Shown here one piece after another: positions 29,930-38,828 of a DNA stretch of 64,000 nucleotides. The notes below the pieces were generated by a model. The model worked only from the letters and a program-made list of their open reading frames with translations. It did not search any database and was not told the origin of the DNA. Positions within the stretch are counted from its first letter, which is position 1, and every line of letters begins with the position of its first letter. The position numbers and the translations under genes are program-made. Origin of the DNA: Eukaryota sp. TZLM1-RC (lineage: Eukaryota; Metamonada: BaSk clade). Location of the stretch: NCBI GenBank assembly GCA_040285825.1, contig JAUPSS010000003.1, positions 1,240,001 to 1,304,000 of the forward strand. The letters run 5' to 3'.

Positions 29930-30780
29930 CCTCAGAATGGACCCTTGATTATGTTCATTTCAGATACACTCAAAATCAACGAAGAATCCAAAAGACTTGT
30001 ATAATTAATCAAATGACTGAAAGAACAATTAGTTTATTAAGAGAAAAAGTACCTCAAGAAATCAATATTCCCCATGAAATTGATTACTCATTCAATTTAA
30101 GAAACAATGATCACACTACTAAATCTGTAGCAGAATGGGAAGCAACTTTATCCCAATTCAATTCCAAAAACTGCAGATTTGACACATTTATGGCATATAT
30201 TCAACAAAAGAATTATGTAAATAGTATTGTTGGTGAAGTCTATTATCAAAAAATATTTAGGAAACTAAGATGGTGGGCTGAGATCAATCGCACAAGAACT
30301 GAGGCGAAGATGACCCAGAGATTCAAATCAGTAATTGGTGATCCAGGTCAAGTAGTTATTGGAATCGGAGACTGGGAACAACGAAAACCAATGAAATTCA
30401 AAGAACCTACCAAAGGAAAAGGGTTGAGAATTATATTTGAAAAACTGGTTACAAGGTCTTTTTGATTGATGAGTTTCGAACCAGTTGCTGTTGTTTCAAT
30501 TGTAAGAAAGCGGAGAAAACAGTTGAAACATTCCGATGGTGCAGAAATCCTAGGCCATGGAAGAGGCAGGAGATGCCTTCTTGTCACGGGCTTACCATGG
30601 GTAAATCATGTGAAACTTTGTGGAATAGTGATCGAAGTGCTTCGCTGAATATGTTGGCAGTAATGGAAGCACATGTAAAAGGTGGAGATAGACCAGTAAA
30701 CCTACAGAGAGCCAAGGTTGACAAAGGTTCAAAGAAAAGGGTATCAAGGAGAAAATCTTCCTCTTCTCAAAAACTCAGTT
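29930..30780 (+). pseudogene. Fanzor-like gene, lineage 2, single frameshift
   Basis: The best preserved Fanzor copy here. Frame 1 reads FRYTQNQRRIQKT (strand after RuvC-I), FMAYIQQKNYV, YYQKIFRKLRWWAEINRTRT, EAKMTQRF, VVIGIGDWEQ and TKGKGLRIIFEK. A 1-nt shift near 30,447 then gives YKVFLIDEFRTSCCCFNC (DE(F/Y)xTS with Glu, first Cys pair), CHGL, LWNSDRSASLNML (RuvC-III Asp kept) and HVKGGDRP. Fanzors cut DNA under omega-RNA guidance. RuvC-I (DPG) and everything N-terminal to it are not found upstream, so the copy is 5'-truncated. The C-terminal frame runs without a stop into ENY2. Confidence 0.82.
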
Positions 30781-30806
30781 TCTCTACATTGACAATATCT
30801 GTAAGA

Positions 30807-31097
30807 ATGGACCCCACCTCATCTGAATCTTCAGAAATACGTCGACAGACACTCCAACGCTTAGAAAGCTCTGGTCAACGTGCAAAACTTATGGACTTCC
30901 TTCGCCATCGTCTCACGGAGTCTGGTTTTAAGGAAATAGTCAAGAACCATTGTAAACAGCTTATTGACACTAAGGGTCTTGACTCTGTTACTGTGGATAC
31001 TCTTGCAGAAGAAGTCACTTCCTTTGCTAGGGCTGCTGTGCCTAATGATATCAAAGAAGAACTTCTTCAAAAGCTTCGTGACATTCTGAATGAGTAG
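30807..31097 (+). CDS. ENY2: ENY2/Sus1, SAGA and TREX-2 subunit
   Basis: 96 aa from ATG 30,807. ENY2/Sus1 is a small helical protein shared by the SAGA deubiquitinase module and the TREX-2 mRNA-export complex. The order RLESSGQRAKLMDFLRHRL, ESGFKEIVKNHCKQLI, KGLDSVTVDTLAEEV, ARAAVPNDIKEELLQKL and RDIL follows the family along the whole chain: conserved G(E/Q)R, W/F-K, HC, VTVDxLxxE, AxVPxxVKxELL. Length equals that of known members. The frame is open far upstream (from 30,462) because it joins the Fanzor remnant, but family length and homology point to Met at 30,807. Confidence 0.93.
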   Translation: MDPTSSESSEIRRQTLQRLESSGQRAKLMDFLRHRLTESGFKEIVKNHCKQLIDTKGLDSVTVDTLAEEVTSFARAAVPNDIKEELLQKLRDILNE

Positions 31098-31559
31098 GAA
31101 GTCGTCTTTTGGTGAATCAAATTGACACTTTGGTACTTTGTATGGCTTGTTTTTCTTTCTTTCGTTTGCTGTTTCTATACCGTTTTAATGGATTTTTCGG
31201 TATTCAACTCTATTAACTGAATTGAAAACCCAAATTTGTCTCTGTATATTTATAAAACAATTTTATTCAAACCTTCTGGTGTTCGCATTCTTTAATTAAA
31301 TTTACAATAAAATCACTATTATACTTGATTATTTGTTTTAAAAGTGACATCAATATTTTACTAACTCAACTCTCTGCTAAAAGAACATCTGAGCTGAGGG
31401 AAAAACTATTTTTCCCAAGTGACCAATGTTCTCGCCAAGTTTAAGTCATTTCGTTTCATATCGTTTTTCTATCTTTATTGATTTTGGTGTGGCTTTAACA
31501 CAAGGGTTTTCTTTTAGATCATCTGAAACCTTTATTAGTTTCACAATTTTATTTATACT
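31098..31559. other. intergenic, no gene seen
   Basis: AT-rich 3' flank of ENY2. The ORF at 31,426-31,710 is partly the Fanzor fragment that follows and otherwise unrecognised. Confidence 0.4.
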
Positions 31560-31722
31560 CAATTTATTGCCAGTGGAGAGGGTACACCTTACCATATTAC
31601 CCCTTTATCAACCAATGTGGGTCCAGGATAATTTTCAATTGGCACAAGAACAATATGGACCATTATTAGACAAACATTGTTGGGCGATCTGTTGTCTAAA
31701 CAGAGATTAAAATTGGTCAATA
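31560..31722 (+). pseudogene. Fanzor lineage-1 fragment
   Basis: Similar at DNA level to 37.83-37.97 kb: GCCAGTGGAGAGGG, then GTGGGTCCAGGATAATTTTC and ACAAGAACAATATGGACC. It carries only the block before RuvC-I. It shows the uninterrupted form of the site into which the TRIM element at 4,680 inserted. Confidence 0.7.
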
Positions 31723-31837
31723 AATAAAAATACAAATCAAATTCAATAAATTTTGTCCGAAAATAGACCAACTCAACTTTATAAGTCTATATTAATCTAT
31801 TAAACCGAACCAAAATCCTTCTTCAAAACCGATATTA

Positions 31838-32028
31838 GTCCAAGAGAAACAGCAGTATAATTAAAAAAATGACTGAAAGAACAATTAGCTTACAGAGAGA
31901 AAAAATTCCTCAAGGGATCAATATTCCCCAGTATTCCAAATTGAATACCCATTTATCTTGGGAAAGTTTTTTTGATCAAAAAAGCTAGTTATTATGCAGA
32001 AATCCTAGGACATGGATGAGGCATGAAC
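31838..32028 (+). pseudogene. Fanzor lineage-2 fragment, internally deleted
   Basis: Starts like 29.98 kb (ATGACTGAAAGAACAATTAG and AATATTCCCCA) and then jumps to GCAGAAATCCTAGGACATGG, matching 30.54 kb. About 500 bp between are missing relative to the copy 2 kb upstream, so this is a deleted duplicate. Confidence 0.68.
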
Positions 32029-32081
32029 AAAAAAGGCAACAGCATTTGCCATTCTTTTACCTTTTTGTTTTGTTTTAATAA

Positions 32082-34181
32082 ATGGACCTCAAGGACCTTC
32101 TACAGTCCTACAGGTCTGAATTTGGGGACTCTCTGGAAACACCTGCAGATACTATAGGTGTTGTTCTTCCTTCTGATTCACCTGTCTGCAAACCGCTGTC
32201 TTCTACATCTCTTGCTCTTTTCGATCCTCTTTCATCGTCAGAACCACGTGTATTTAATTTCTCGAATGTTTGTTCACCTGGACAGTATGTGGACACTATT
32301 AAACCTCTAGTAGCACAGTCCTTATCCATTCCTTCGTCTCTTTTCTTCTTCTTTGGTCCATCTCTTACTTTTCTATTCACTGAAGGTTTTCTATCTTCAC
32401 TTCTTTCTTTATTCCATGGTCATAACTTCTTTGCTTCTCTCTCAACTCTTGATAACACCCAGTTTTACTCCTTGGATGGTTCTCTTGGTCCATCTCCTTG
32501 GCAGAAGCTTGAGGAAATTGAAATTGGTCCACTAAATGACCAAGCATTAGAACGCCATGTATTGATCCAGTTAAAAAGCTATTGTTTTGAAATTTCCTTT
32601 GTTATTTTTTGTTCTCCTGAGAGTGTCCGTCACTTGTCAACGGTCAAATCAAGTCAATTAAAGTCTTGGATTGCCAACGATCAAGTTGACTTTTCAAGAC
32701 TGTTAACTAGTTTTATCACGAATGAGTGGGGTAGTACGAATTCGTTCAACAATCATCCTTTATTTTCTTTATTATTTAAATCAATTATTAATTCAAAATG
32801 TGTTTTTTCTTTCTTTATCCCTACATCAGGGAATGATTTCTCTGACTCTCTCCATTTACTAAAACTGTCTTCAATGGCATCGCGGTTAAGGACTATCGTA
32901 ATGGAAACGGAAAGCGATGAAGGAAAGGAAAAGACTTTTTCGGAAATTCATCGACTTGATCAATCTGATTGCTCCAGTGTTTCTGTCAGTTGTAGCGAAG
33001 GTAGTTGCAGAATATCGTTGGGATCACCTGAAAAGAGCTCAACTGCCGACCCTGACATCCAAGCGACAAGTGTCAGCTCACAGCAATTAGAAAAGAGCTC
33101 AACTGCCGACCCTGACATCCAAGCGACAAGTGTCAGCTCACAGCAATTAGAAAAGAGCTCAACTGCCGACCCTGACATCCAAGCGACAATTGTCAGCTCA
33201 CAGCAATTAGAAAAGAGCTCAACTGCCGACCCTGACATCCAAGTGGCAAGTGTCAGCTCACTCGCTGACGTTCCCATTTCCGAGTTTGCTACTCCTGCTC
33301 CAGAAAATGTTTTACTAGAAAGACTGTCAATTGCCCAACAATTAATATTAAGTCAAGAATCAACTATTGGACAACTACAAATAACAAATGAAGAAACTTT
33401 TTTGACTCTTTCGACCGCTCTAGAAGACTCAAAAAGAATTATTCTTGATTTGGAAGAACGAATTAGACTGGTTGCCGCTAAGAATGAAGTTGATGACGTG
33501 ATTGATTACTATGAAAACGTGATTGAGGGGTTAAATTCCAGGCTTGAGCAGCTGATGGTTCTCAACAATGCAGACGAAGGAAAATCTACCAGTCAAAAGT
33601 ATAACAACCAGGCGTTAATCATTCAAGATCTCAAGAAGGAGCGCGAAGTGTTGTTGTTGGAGTTGAAAAAGTTGAGAGAAGAATCAGCCAAGAACCAATC
33701 CTATTTGTTGAGGAATCAGTTAAAAGATTGCAGAAAATCCCTGAGTAGTGAAAAGCAGAGTCATTTAAAGACTAAGCAACAGTTGGAGTCTTTAAAGAAG
33801 GAAATTGTGGAGTTGAGACAAATAACATCAGAAAAATCACGTGAAGAGGTCAGAAAAGCGACGACTAACACGTCAGCACTGAAGACTTTGGCTGAAAAAT
33901 TGGTTGAATCAGAATCAGAAAGCAAGGAAATAGAATTTGCCACTCAAATTGCCAGTCTTGTCTCCAAAACCAAACCTCAAAGATCAAAGTCAAGACCCCC
34001 TTCTAGGCCAAGATATTCAGAAGTTCTAGATAGGTCATTTGTTAAAGCAAAGCTTAGTAATCGAAAGGATCCCGTTGAGTCTTTTTTAGAACATGTTAAG
34101 GAGCTTTCTGTCAGTGAGTCTAGGAAAGTCTTGGCGAAGATTCAAGACTTTATAATGGATAATATGTCAGAGTTTTTCTAG
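32082..34181 (+). CDS. kinesin-like protein with degenerate motor, then coiled coil
   Basis: 699 aa. Residues about 50-290 keep the outline of a kinesin motor: FNFSNVCSPGQYVDTIKPLV (cf. FD.VF.P..sQ..VY....plV), a FFFFGPSLTFLF strand where the P-loop GQTGSGKT should be, NNHPLFSLLFKSI (cf. DSKLTRLLQDSL) and IPTSGNDFSDSLHLLKLSSM with ASRLRTIV (cf. SP...N..ETL.TL.FA.R...I). P-loop, SSRSH and DLAGSE are missing, so ATP binding is unlikely. Residues 317-396 hold four 20-aa tandem repeats. Residues about 410-610 are coiled coil. A basic segment (KTKPQRSKSRPPSRPR) and a helical end follow. Non-motor kinesin homology domains are known in partner subunits; that role here is inference. Confidence 0.72.
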   Translation: MDLKDLLQSYRSEFGDSLETPADTIGVVLPSDSPVCKPLSSTSLALFDPLSSSEPRVFNFSNVCSPGQYVDTIKPLVAQSLSIPSSLFFFFGPSLTFLFTEGFLSSLLSLFHGHNFFASLSTLDNTQFYSLDGSLGPSPWQKLEEIEIGPLNDQALERHVLIQLKSYCFEISFVIFCSPESVRHLSTVKSSQLKSWIANDQVDFSRLLTSFITNEWGSTNSFNNHPLFSLLFKSIINSKCVFSFFIPTSGNDFSDSLHLLKLSSMASRLRTIVMETESDEGKEKTFSEIHRLDQSDCSSVSVSCSEGSCRISLGSPEKSSTADPDIQATSVSSQQLEKSSTADPDIQATSVSSQQLEKSSTADPDIQATIVSSQQLEKSSTADPDIQVASVSSLADVPISEFATPAPENVLLERLSIAQQLILSQESTIGQLQITNEETFLTLSTALEDSKRIILDLEERIRLVAAKNEVDDVIDYYENVIEGLNSRLEQLMVLNNADEGKSTSQKYNNQALIIQDLKKEREVLLLELKKLREESAKNQSYLLRNQLKDCRKSLSSEKQSHLKTKQQLESLKKEIVELRQITSEKSREEVRKATTNTSALKTLAEKLVESESESKEIEFATQIASLVSKTKPQRSKSRPPSRPRYSEVLDRSFVKAKLSNRKDPVESFLEHVKELSVSESRKVLAKIQDFIMDNMSEFF
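33030..33269 (+). repeat. four 60-bp in-frame tandem repeats
   Basis: Units at 33030, 33090, 33150 and 33210 encode EKSSTADPDIQATSVSSQQL with few changes (Ile for Ser in unit 3; unit 4 diverges after PDIQ). Near identity at synonymous positions points to recent expansion. It lies in the linker between the degenerate motor and the coiled coil. Confidence 0.93.
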
Positions 34182-34411
34182 GTGTATTATTATTTTTTAT
34201 AACTTGATATTACTGTTTTTATTTATCTCAGGATTGTTTTAATTTATTAATTCTTTTATTATTTTCATTTTGTACATTAATCATCCAAGTTTTGGTTATT
34301 CTCTAATTTCAATCTTATTTTATCGCCATCTGTACAATAAATCTAACTCCATATAAATTAATATTTAATGAAAACCAAATCACATAAAGACTATAAAATA
34401 CTAAGGCTACA

Positions 34412-35854
34412 CTACATGAACATTGAAAAATTATTACAGTAGTACAAACTAGGAAGAGCATTTGGAGGTTGTGGAGACTCGGAGAATTGATGAAAAGTTA
34501 AATCACCATTAAAATCATAAAATCCCAAGGCTGCTCTGTTGTTCAAGTTGACATAGTTTGGTGCAGAGAAAATGGTAGAGAGTTTACCCTGGTGAGTAAT
34601 AGCATAACCTTCATTGACCTGCTCATGACCTCGAAGAACAACATCAAGATTGTTAGCGGTAAGAAAAGCTTCTGTAATATCTGGTCCAAATGAATAACCA
34701 CTGCCCCTTTTACTTGGATTAACTCCATTTGAAGCACAAGGATCCGACCAAAGTAGAGAAGACATCAGATCATCTGAAGAGTCTACACCAGGGTCTCTAA
34801 ATCTATTAATTGAATTGATATCTGTCAAAGTAACATTAGGCTTTACTGGGATTCCACCATGAACACAGAATGCAGAATTATTGATAACACAGGCCAGAGG
34901 AAGCGCCCTAAATACTCTTAAAAAGTCACCATACAGGCTTGAGCAAAGTTTCTTGCTAACTTCTTCTTTACACCCATAGATACTCGTCAAGTTCATAGTT
35001 TCATGGTTGCCTCTCAACAAAACCACATGTTCCGGGCAAGCAATCTTTAGTAACAAGCAACTCATCAAAACTTCTACTGAATAACTACCTCTATCCACAT
35101 AATCCCCGAGAAAAACAAAGGGAGTCTTGTCGGAAGGAGAGAAATCATTCAAAATAGTGAGGAGGTCGAATATTTGACCGTGAACGTCACCAATCACGAC
35201 GGCCTTGCTTCCTTCCGTAAGAGGCAAGTCTACCACAGTTGATTCTTTTGACAGCAACTCAATACCTTCTTGGAGAATCTCCTTGACCACTCTAGGATGA
35301 GGAACTTTGGTTCTGAAAGTCTTTATTTGTTCAAGTATGTTGGTTAAGGTCCTTTCATTCGCTGCAGGGAGGATGGCTCCTGTATAGTTGTTAGGGATTT
35401 CAGGAAGTTCATTAGTCTTGACCTCCTCATCAATGGAACAAGCGGCAAGCATCTTTTCTCTACGGGCAGTAGCAGCGGCTATCCTGGCCTTGCGTAGTTC
35501 AGCTTTGATTGCTGGGTTGTCGGGAAGGAATTTGACCAGTCTTTCAAAGGCTAGGACAGCGCCGTCGAAGTTCTGAAGGTTGAAGTAGGCCTGAGCAAGA
35601 CGGAAATAAGCTTTGTGAAGAAGACTGGCTTTGGGTCTTAGTTTCAAACATTCAAGAGCATCATCCTTGGCTCCTTGAAAATTCTCAAGCTGAAGGTTGG
35701 CAGCAGCACTGTTGGCATAGCAGATTGTTAGCAGTTCTGGTTCAACGTCAGAAGCATTTATAACCTTAGAGTACTCCTCAATAGCATTAGCGAAATCCTT
35801 CTGCTGAAAGAACTTATTACCTGCTTCTTTATAGTCGGTATGTGTGACTGTCAT
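34412..35854 (-). CDS. PPP5C: Ser/Thr protein phosphatase 5 (TPR-PPP)
   Basis: 480 aa. Residues 1-115 form three TPRs (AGNKFFQQKDFANAIEEYSK, ANSAAANLQLENFQGAKDDA, YFRLAQAYFNLQNFDGAVLA), which in PP5 bind HSP90 and inhibit the enzyme. After a linker, the PPP domain has GDVHGQ, GDYVDRG, RGNHE, FCVHGGI, LLWSDP, RGHE and FSAPNY, covering the metal ligands and catalytic His. It removes phosphate from Ser/Thr, for example on HSP90 clients. The length is close to human PP5. The C-terminal helix is replaced by a short hydrophobic end (YYCNNFSMFM). Stop TAG. Start supported by TPR alignment beginning 8 residues in. Confidence 0.95.
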   Translation of the reverse strand: MTVTHTDYKEAGNKFFQQKDFANAIEEYSKVINASDVEPELLTICYANSAAANLQLENFQGAKDDALECLKLRPKASLLHKAYFRLAQAYFNLQNFDGAVLAFERLVKFLPDNPAIKAELRKARIAAATARREKMLAACSIDEEVKTNELPEIPNNYTGAILPAANERTLTNILEQIKTFRTKVPHPRVVKEILQEGIELLSKESTVVDLPLTEGSKAVVIGDVHGQIFDLLTILNDFSPSDKTPFVFLGDYVDRGSYSVEVLMSCLLLKIACPEHVVLLRGNHETMNLTSIYGCKEEVSKKLCSSLYGDFLRVFRALPLACVINNSAFCVHGGIPVKPNVTLTDINSINRFRDPGVDSSDDLMSSLLWSDPCASNGVNPSKRGSGYSFGPDITEAFLTANNLDVVLRGHEQVNEGYAITHQGKLSTIFSAPNYVNLNNRAALGFYDFNGDLTFHQFSESPQPPNALPSLYYCNNFSMFM

Positions 35855-36269
35855 GAAAACTGTATGGATAGTTGGACAATGAGAGATGTGTGTGAGAAAA
35901 ATATTGGAAATTTTGAGTTCAACACAATCCCACTAATTTGATGTTAAGCAAATTATTGAAAGTAGCGTGTATTTAGTGGTTAGTGGTTATTATTATTGGC
36001 AATTTATTATTGTCTCCTCTACTTTTATCAAGAATACTTTTGGAAGGAAAAATATTGGTTGTAAATCTCTTCCTGTGAACAAAACCTATTAAAGTATGCT
36101 TTCAAAATAATCGTTGCTTAAATCTGCAGGGTAGACAACAGTTAGACTACCCTGTAACAATTCAATATGTAGATTTGATGAACAGTGAACTTACTTCTTT
36201 GTCCACAAGAGAAGAAGCAAAACAATGTCTAATGATAGTACAATTGGTGCAATTGGAACAAAATATTAA
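35855..36269. other. spacer with an open plus-strand stretch cut by the MULE
   Basis: PP5 upstream region, then from about 36,118 a protein-like plus frame without a start (RQQLDYPVTIQYVDLMNSEL, TREEAKQCLMIVQLVQLEQ) that runs to the MULE insertion site. Family not recognised. The last eight bases are the MULE target duplication (36,262-36,269). Confidence 0.35.
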
Positions 36270-36325
36270 GAGACTGACTAAATCCAAAACTAGTTACAAA
36301 ATTGACTAGATACAAAATCAATCTC
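36270..36325 (+). repeat. left terminal inverted repeat of the MULE
   Basis: 56 bp. The reverse complement matches 37439-37494 except for A/T in GACTAG(A/T)TACAAA. Confidence 0.9.
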
Positions 36326-36357
36326 GCTGCACTGTTTCCACTTCTGTTTACCAACAC

Positions 36358-37080
36358 ATGACGTCACATCCCTCACTGTTAGAAACAACTCCTGCACTCC
36401 TACTCTCCTCCACCTGTCGTGATTCCCTTATCAATGCTATTAAAGTGTGGGGTTTCCGAGAAGGCTTCGTCCTCTACATCTCTGCCTCTACTAGTGATAT
36501 CTTCACTTACCTCCATTGTACCCAAGGTCAGTTTTCTAGTGAAGTTGATTCGGTCCTTGATGAAATCTCAACAGAAACTCATGATGTTGTAGACTGTTCT
36601 AGGTCAATAAAGCAAGATTGTACGTTCAGAGTTTATTTATCAATGGAAAACAGCATTTGGAAGGTCAAAAGTAGTGACGGAACACATAACCATCCGAAAC
36701 TCCCTAACCTATCAGGATATTCTGGATATCGGCTCTGGTGGGCCCAGCAACATATGGAGGAATTACACTCATATTTTGTTGCTGAAATGACACCAAAGAA
36801 GATTCTTAATCTTTTAAGTGCAAAGTATCCAAAAATTGAAGAAGATACATTGTCTCATTGTCCACTCACCAAAAAAGATATTGGCAATAGGAAAACTGAA
36901 TGGAAGAGAAAACGTAATGAAGGACTTAGTAGTCTTAGTTGGTTAATATCACAATTACAGGATCAACATGAATGGCTTTACAACATTGCATACGATGGCA
37001 ATGGTAGCATAAGAAATTTATTCATAAGTCCATTGGCACCTGTTTCCTCTTATGGAAGAATTAGAACCTGGCAATGTTGA
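36358..37080 (+). CDS. MULE transposase N-terminal part (FAR1/WRKY-GCM1-like DNA-binding)
   Basis: 240 codons. The segment CTFRVYLSMENSIWKVKSSD followed by GTHNH (about residues 88-112) is the Zn-binding C...H-x-H motif of the FAR1/WRKY-GCM1 superfamily that heads many MULE transposases. A helical linker with basic RKTEWKRKRNEGL follows, then the entry strand YDGNGSIRNLFISP, which in full MULEs leads into the first catalytic Asp. The coding sequence breaks off there: the DDE core is deleted and the frame runs 20 codons more before a stop. Confidence 0.75.
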   Translation: MTSHPSLLETTPALLLSSTCRDSLINAIKVWGFREGFVLYISASTSDIFTYLHCTQGQFSSEVDSVLDEISTETHDVVDCSRSIKQDCTFRVYLSMENSIWKVKSSDGTHNHPKLPNLSGYSGYRLWWAQQHMEELHSYFVAEMTPKKILNLLSAKYPKIEEDTLSHCPLTKKDIGNRKTEWKRKRNEGLSSLSWLISQLQDQHEWLYNIAYDGNGSIRNLFISPLAPVSSYGRIRTWQC

Positions 37081-37372
37081 AGTTGCCGAAAATCCCGAGC
37101 AACAGAATGTTGAGGAACAATCACAACAGCAGTCAGAATATGATGTGGTGTTGAATGAACTGCATATGCTTTCAGAAACCAGCAAGGTGATGATTCTCCC
37201 AAAGCTCAAAGAACTTCTAGATATTGGCTTGAAAGGTCCACAACCACCTGTTGTTGCAACAAAGCGCACCAGAGGTAGACCACCAGGATCAAAGAATAAA
37301 CAAATTAGACAAAGGAGAGACCCATCGTTGTTTGAGCATGTAAGAGAGACAGTCATCAGTAGTCAACAATAA
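37052..37372 (+). CDS. MULE transposase C-terminal tail
   Basis: 106 codons, overlapping the previous frame by 29 bp in a different phase. It contains KRTRGRPPGSKNK followed by RRDPSLFEHV, an AT-hook-like GRPPG plus the RRDPS-F-E ending found at the C-terminus of many MULE transposases. Acidic Gln/Glu-rich front. With the preceding frame it brackets the missing DDE domain, which places the deletion junction near 37,050. Confidence 0.7.
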   Translation: MEELEPGNVEVAENPEQQNVEEQSQQQSEYDVVLNELHMLSETSKVMILPKLKELLDIGLKGPQPPVVATKRTRGRPPGSKNKQIRQRRDPSLFEHVRETVISSQQ

Positions 37373-37438
37373 AATGGTGTTTATTATCCAGTATCAAGAA
37401 CATTTGGATTTGACTGAAGTCATCAAAGAACAAGTGAG

Positions 37439-37494
37439 GAGATTGATTTTGTAACTAGTCAATTTTGTAACTAGTTTTGGATTTAGTCAGTCTC
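37439..37494 (-). repeat. right terminal inverted repeat of the MULE
   Basis: 56 bp, inverted copy of 36270-36325, followed by the second AATATTAA. Confidence 0.9.
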
Positions 37495-37634
37495 AATATT
37501 AAAATATCCAAAATTAACCTCATTAATTTCAACTTCATGACTTAGCGAGTTGCTCAGTTCTCCGATCTTCATTTCTTTAGTAGTAAGGACTTTCGTGTTG
37601 TAGATGTCTTCACGAAGCACTTACCTTTCTTGGT

Positions 37635-38708
37635 TAATGAATGAACGTGATGAAATCTTTTATGGTCTTATAGCACCATTTACTTGTCAACCTGAGACTT
37701 TAGTCACAGATGAAAGTCTAGTTAACACTATATTTCCAGTTGATGTACATTTTCTTGCAGCCGCTGTTGACGCAGATCCTCAGATATTTTTAAAACCAGC
37801 AATTACGATTGCTCAGTTCATTGCCAGTAGAGAGGGGAAACCTTATCACGTTATGCCTGTATCAACAAACGTAGGCCCTGGATATTTTCCAATTGACACA
37901 AGAACAACATGGACAATTACCAAAAAACATTGTTGGATGATTTGTTGCCTGATCAGAGATTGAAATCCGTCAATACACAAGCCCAAGTTCATAGACTCAA
38001 ACCACCTGAGCAGTTTGACTTTTGGTCTAATGTTATCGATTTAAACCAAGCAATGTTCAAACAAAAGATCTATAAATTCAACAGTATTATCCACAGCAAT
38101 TTGTTCGTGGGGTTTTGCAAGGTCAGAAATGTAAGCCCGACATCTCTTATTGTTATATTGATATTGTTATTGTTGATATTTTTCAAGACAAACGAATTGT
38201 TTTTTGTGATCCTGGAAAACGTGATTTATTGTATTATGGGAGTAAAAACGGATCAAGAATTAGCCATGGTTCCTGACCATGAAACTGAACAGAAAAATAT
38301 AGTCGGGTGATGACTAAAGGTTGAGAATGACTCAGATGTTCTGGTCTTTGAAAGTTAGGATTAATGAACAACAAAAACGATGAGTGACAAAGTATACTGA
38401 GGTAGATAACGACAGGAACCAAATAATAGAGTCTAATGAAATGACAATTGAAAGTGCAAACACCGAATTATCAGCATTTGCTGCCAATTCAGCAACTTTT
38501 ATAGATTTTTCCAACTTTGTGGTTGCCTATTTTCGGCAAGTTTTTTTGAAAATTGACTTTTATAGTCTTGACTTGTTGAAGCATTCATAAAATGCAAGCT
38601 TTTATTCACAACCAAAAGGCTGAAATTTGGTTGCTGAAAAATTTTGTTCAGCAGTTTGCCAATCAAAAAGACATTTTAATACTAATTAATACTAATGGGT
38701 GATTGTGG
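37635..38708 (+). pseudogene. Fanzor lineage 1 copy B, 5' part
   Basis: Contains PFTCQPETLVTDESLV, PQIFLKPAITIAQFIASREG, GPGYFPIDTRTTW and, after a frameshift, the RuvC-I signature RIVFCDPGKRDLLYYGSKNG with the catalytic Asp codon at 38,208-38,210. It then reads VRINEQQKR-stop-VTKYTE, SNEMTIESANTELSAFAANS and KAEIWLLKN. Stops or frame changes occur in at least four places. The N-terminal third seen in copies A and C is absent. The sequence is interrupted at 38,708 by the LTR retrotransposon (target copy GTGG) and resumes at 45,087. Nearly identical to copy C, including its defects. Confidence 0.8.
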
Positions 38709-38814
38709 TGTTGCCGTTGGTCATTATGCTAGCTGGATGTAAAGAGAGTTAAGATAAAGTTAATTTTATTAAATGTCATTCTATATAAAGGTACTCACTA
38801 GTGAGATACCTACA
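38709..38814 (-). repeat. 3' LTR of the Ty3/gypsy-type element
   Basis: 106 bp. Carries a 10-bp extra piece making CTCACTAGTGAG (perfect palindrome at about 38,793-38,804) relative to the 5' LTR. TTTATATAG on the element strand is a candidate TATA box. Confidence 0.92.
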
Positions 38815-38828
38815 CTACCTTCTCCCGT
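38815..38828 (-). other. polypurine tract
   Basis: The element strand reads ACGGGAGAAGGTAG directly before the TGTAGG of the 3' LTR, as expected for the plus-strand primer of reverse transcription. Confidence 0.8.

Larger units (their letters stand above)
36270..37494 (+). mobile_element. MULE (Mutator-like) DNA transposon, internally deleted, 1,225 bp
   Basis: Terminal inverted repeats of 56 bp (36270-36325 and 37439-37494), beginning GAGACTGACTAAATCC and differing at about one position, flanked by an 8-bp target duplication AATATTAA (36262-36269, 37495-37502). The interior codes for the N-terminal DNA-binding part and the C-terminal tail of a MULE transposase, but the DDE catalytic domain is gone. 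It could move only with help from an autonomous relative. Confidence 0.88.

Noticed and set aside
33030-33269. CRISPR-like or non-coding satellite repeat
   Set aside because: The 60-bp units are back to back without spacers and keep the reading frame of a long host gene.
32960-33277. Antisense repeat protein opposite the 60-bp repeats
   Set aside because: Open only because the sense repeat is multiplied; no start context or homology.
37439-38708. MULE and Fanzor copy B as one composite element
   Set aside because: The MULE has its own TIRs and target duplication and ends before Fanzor similarity starts at about 37,635.
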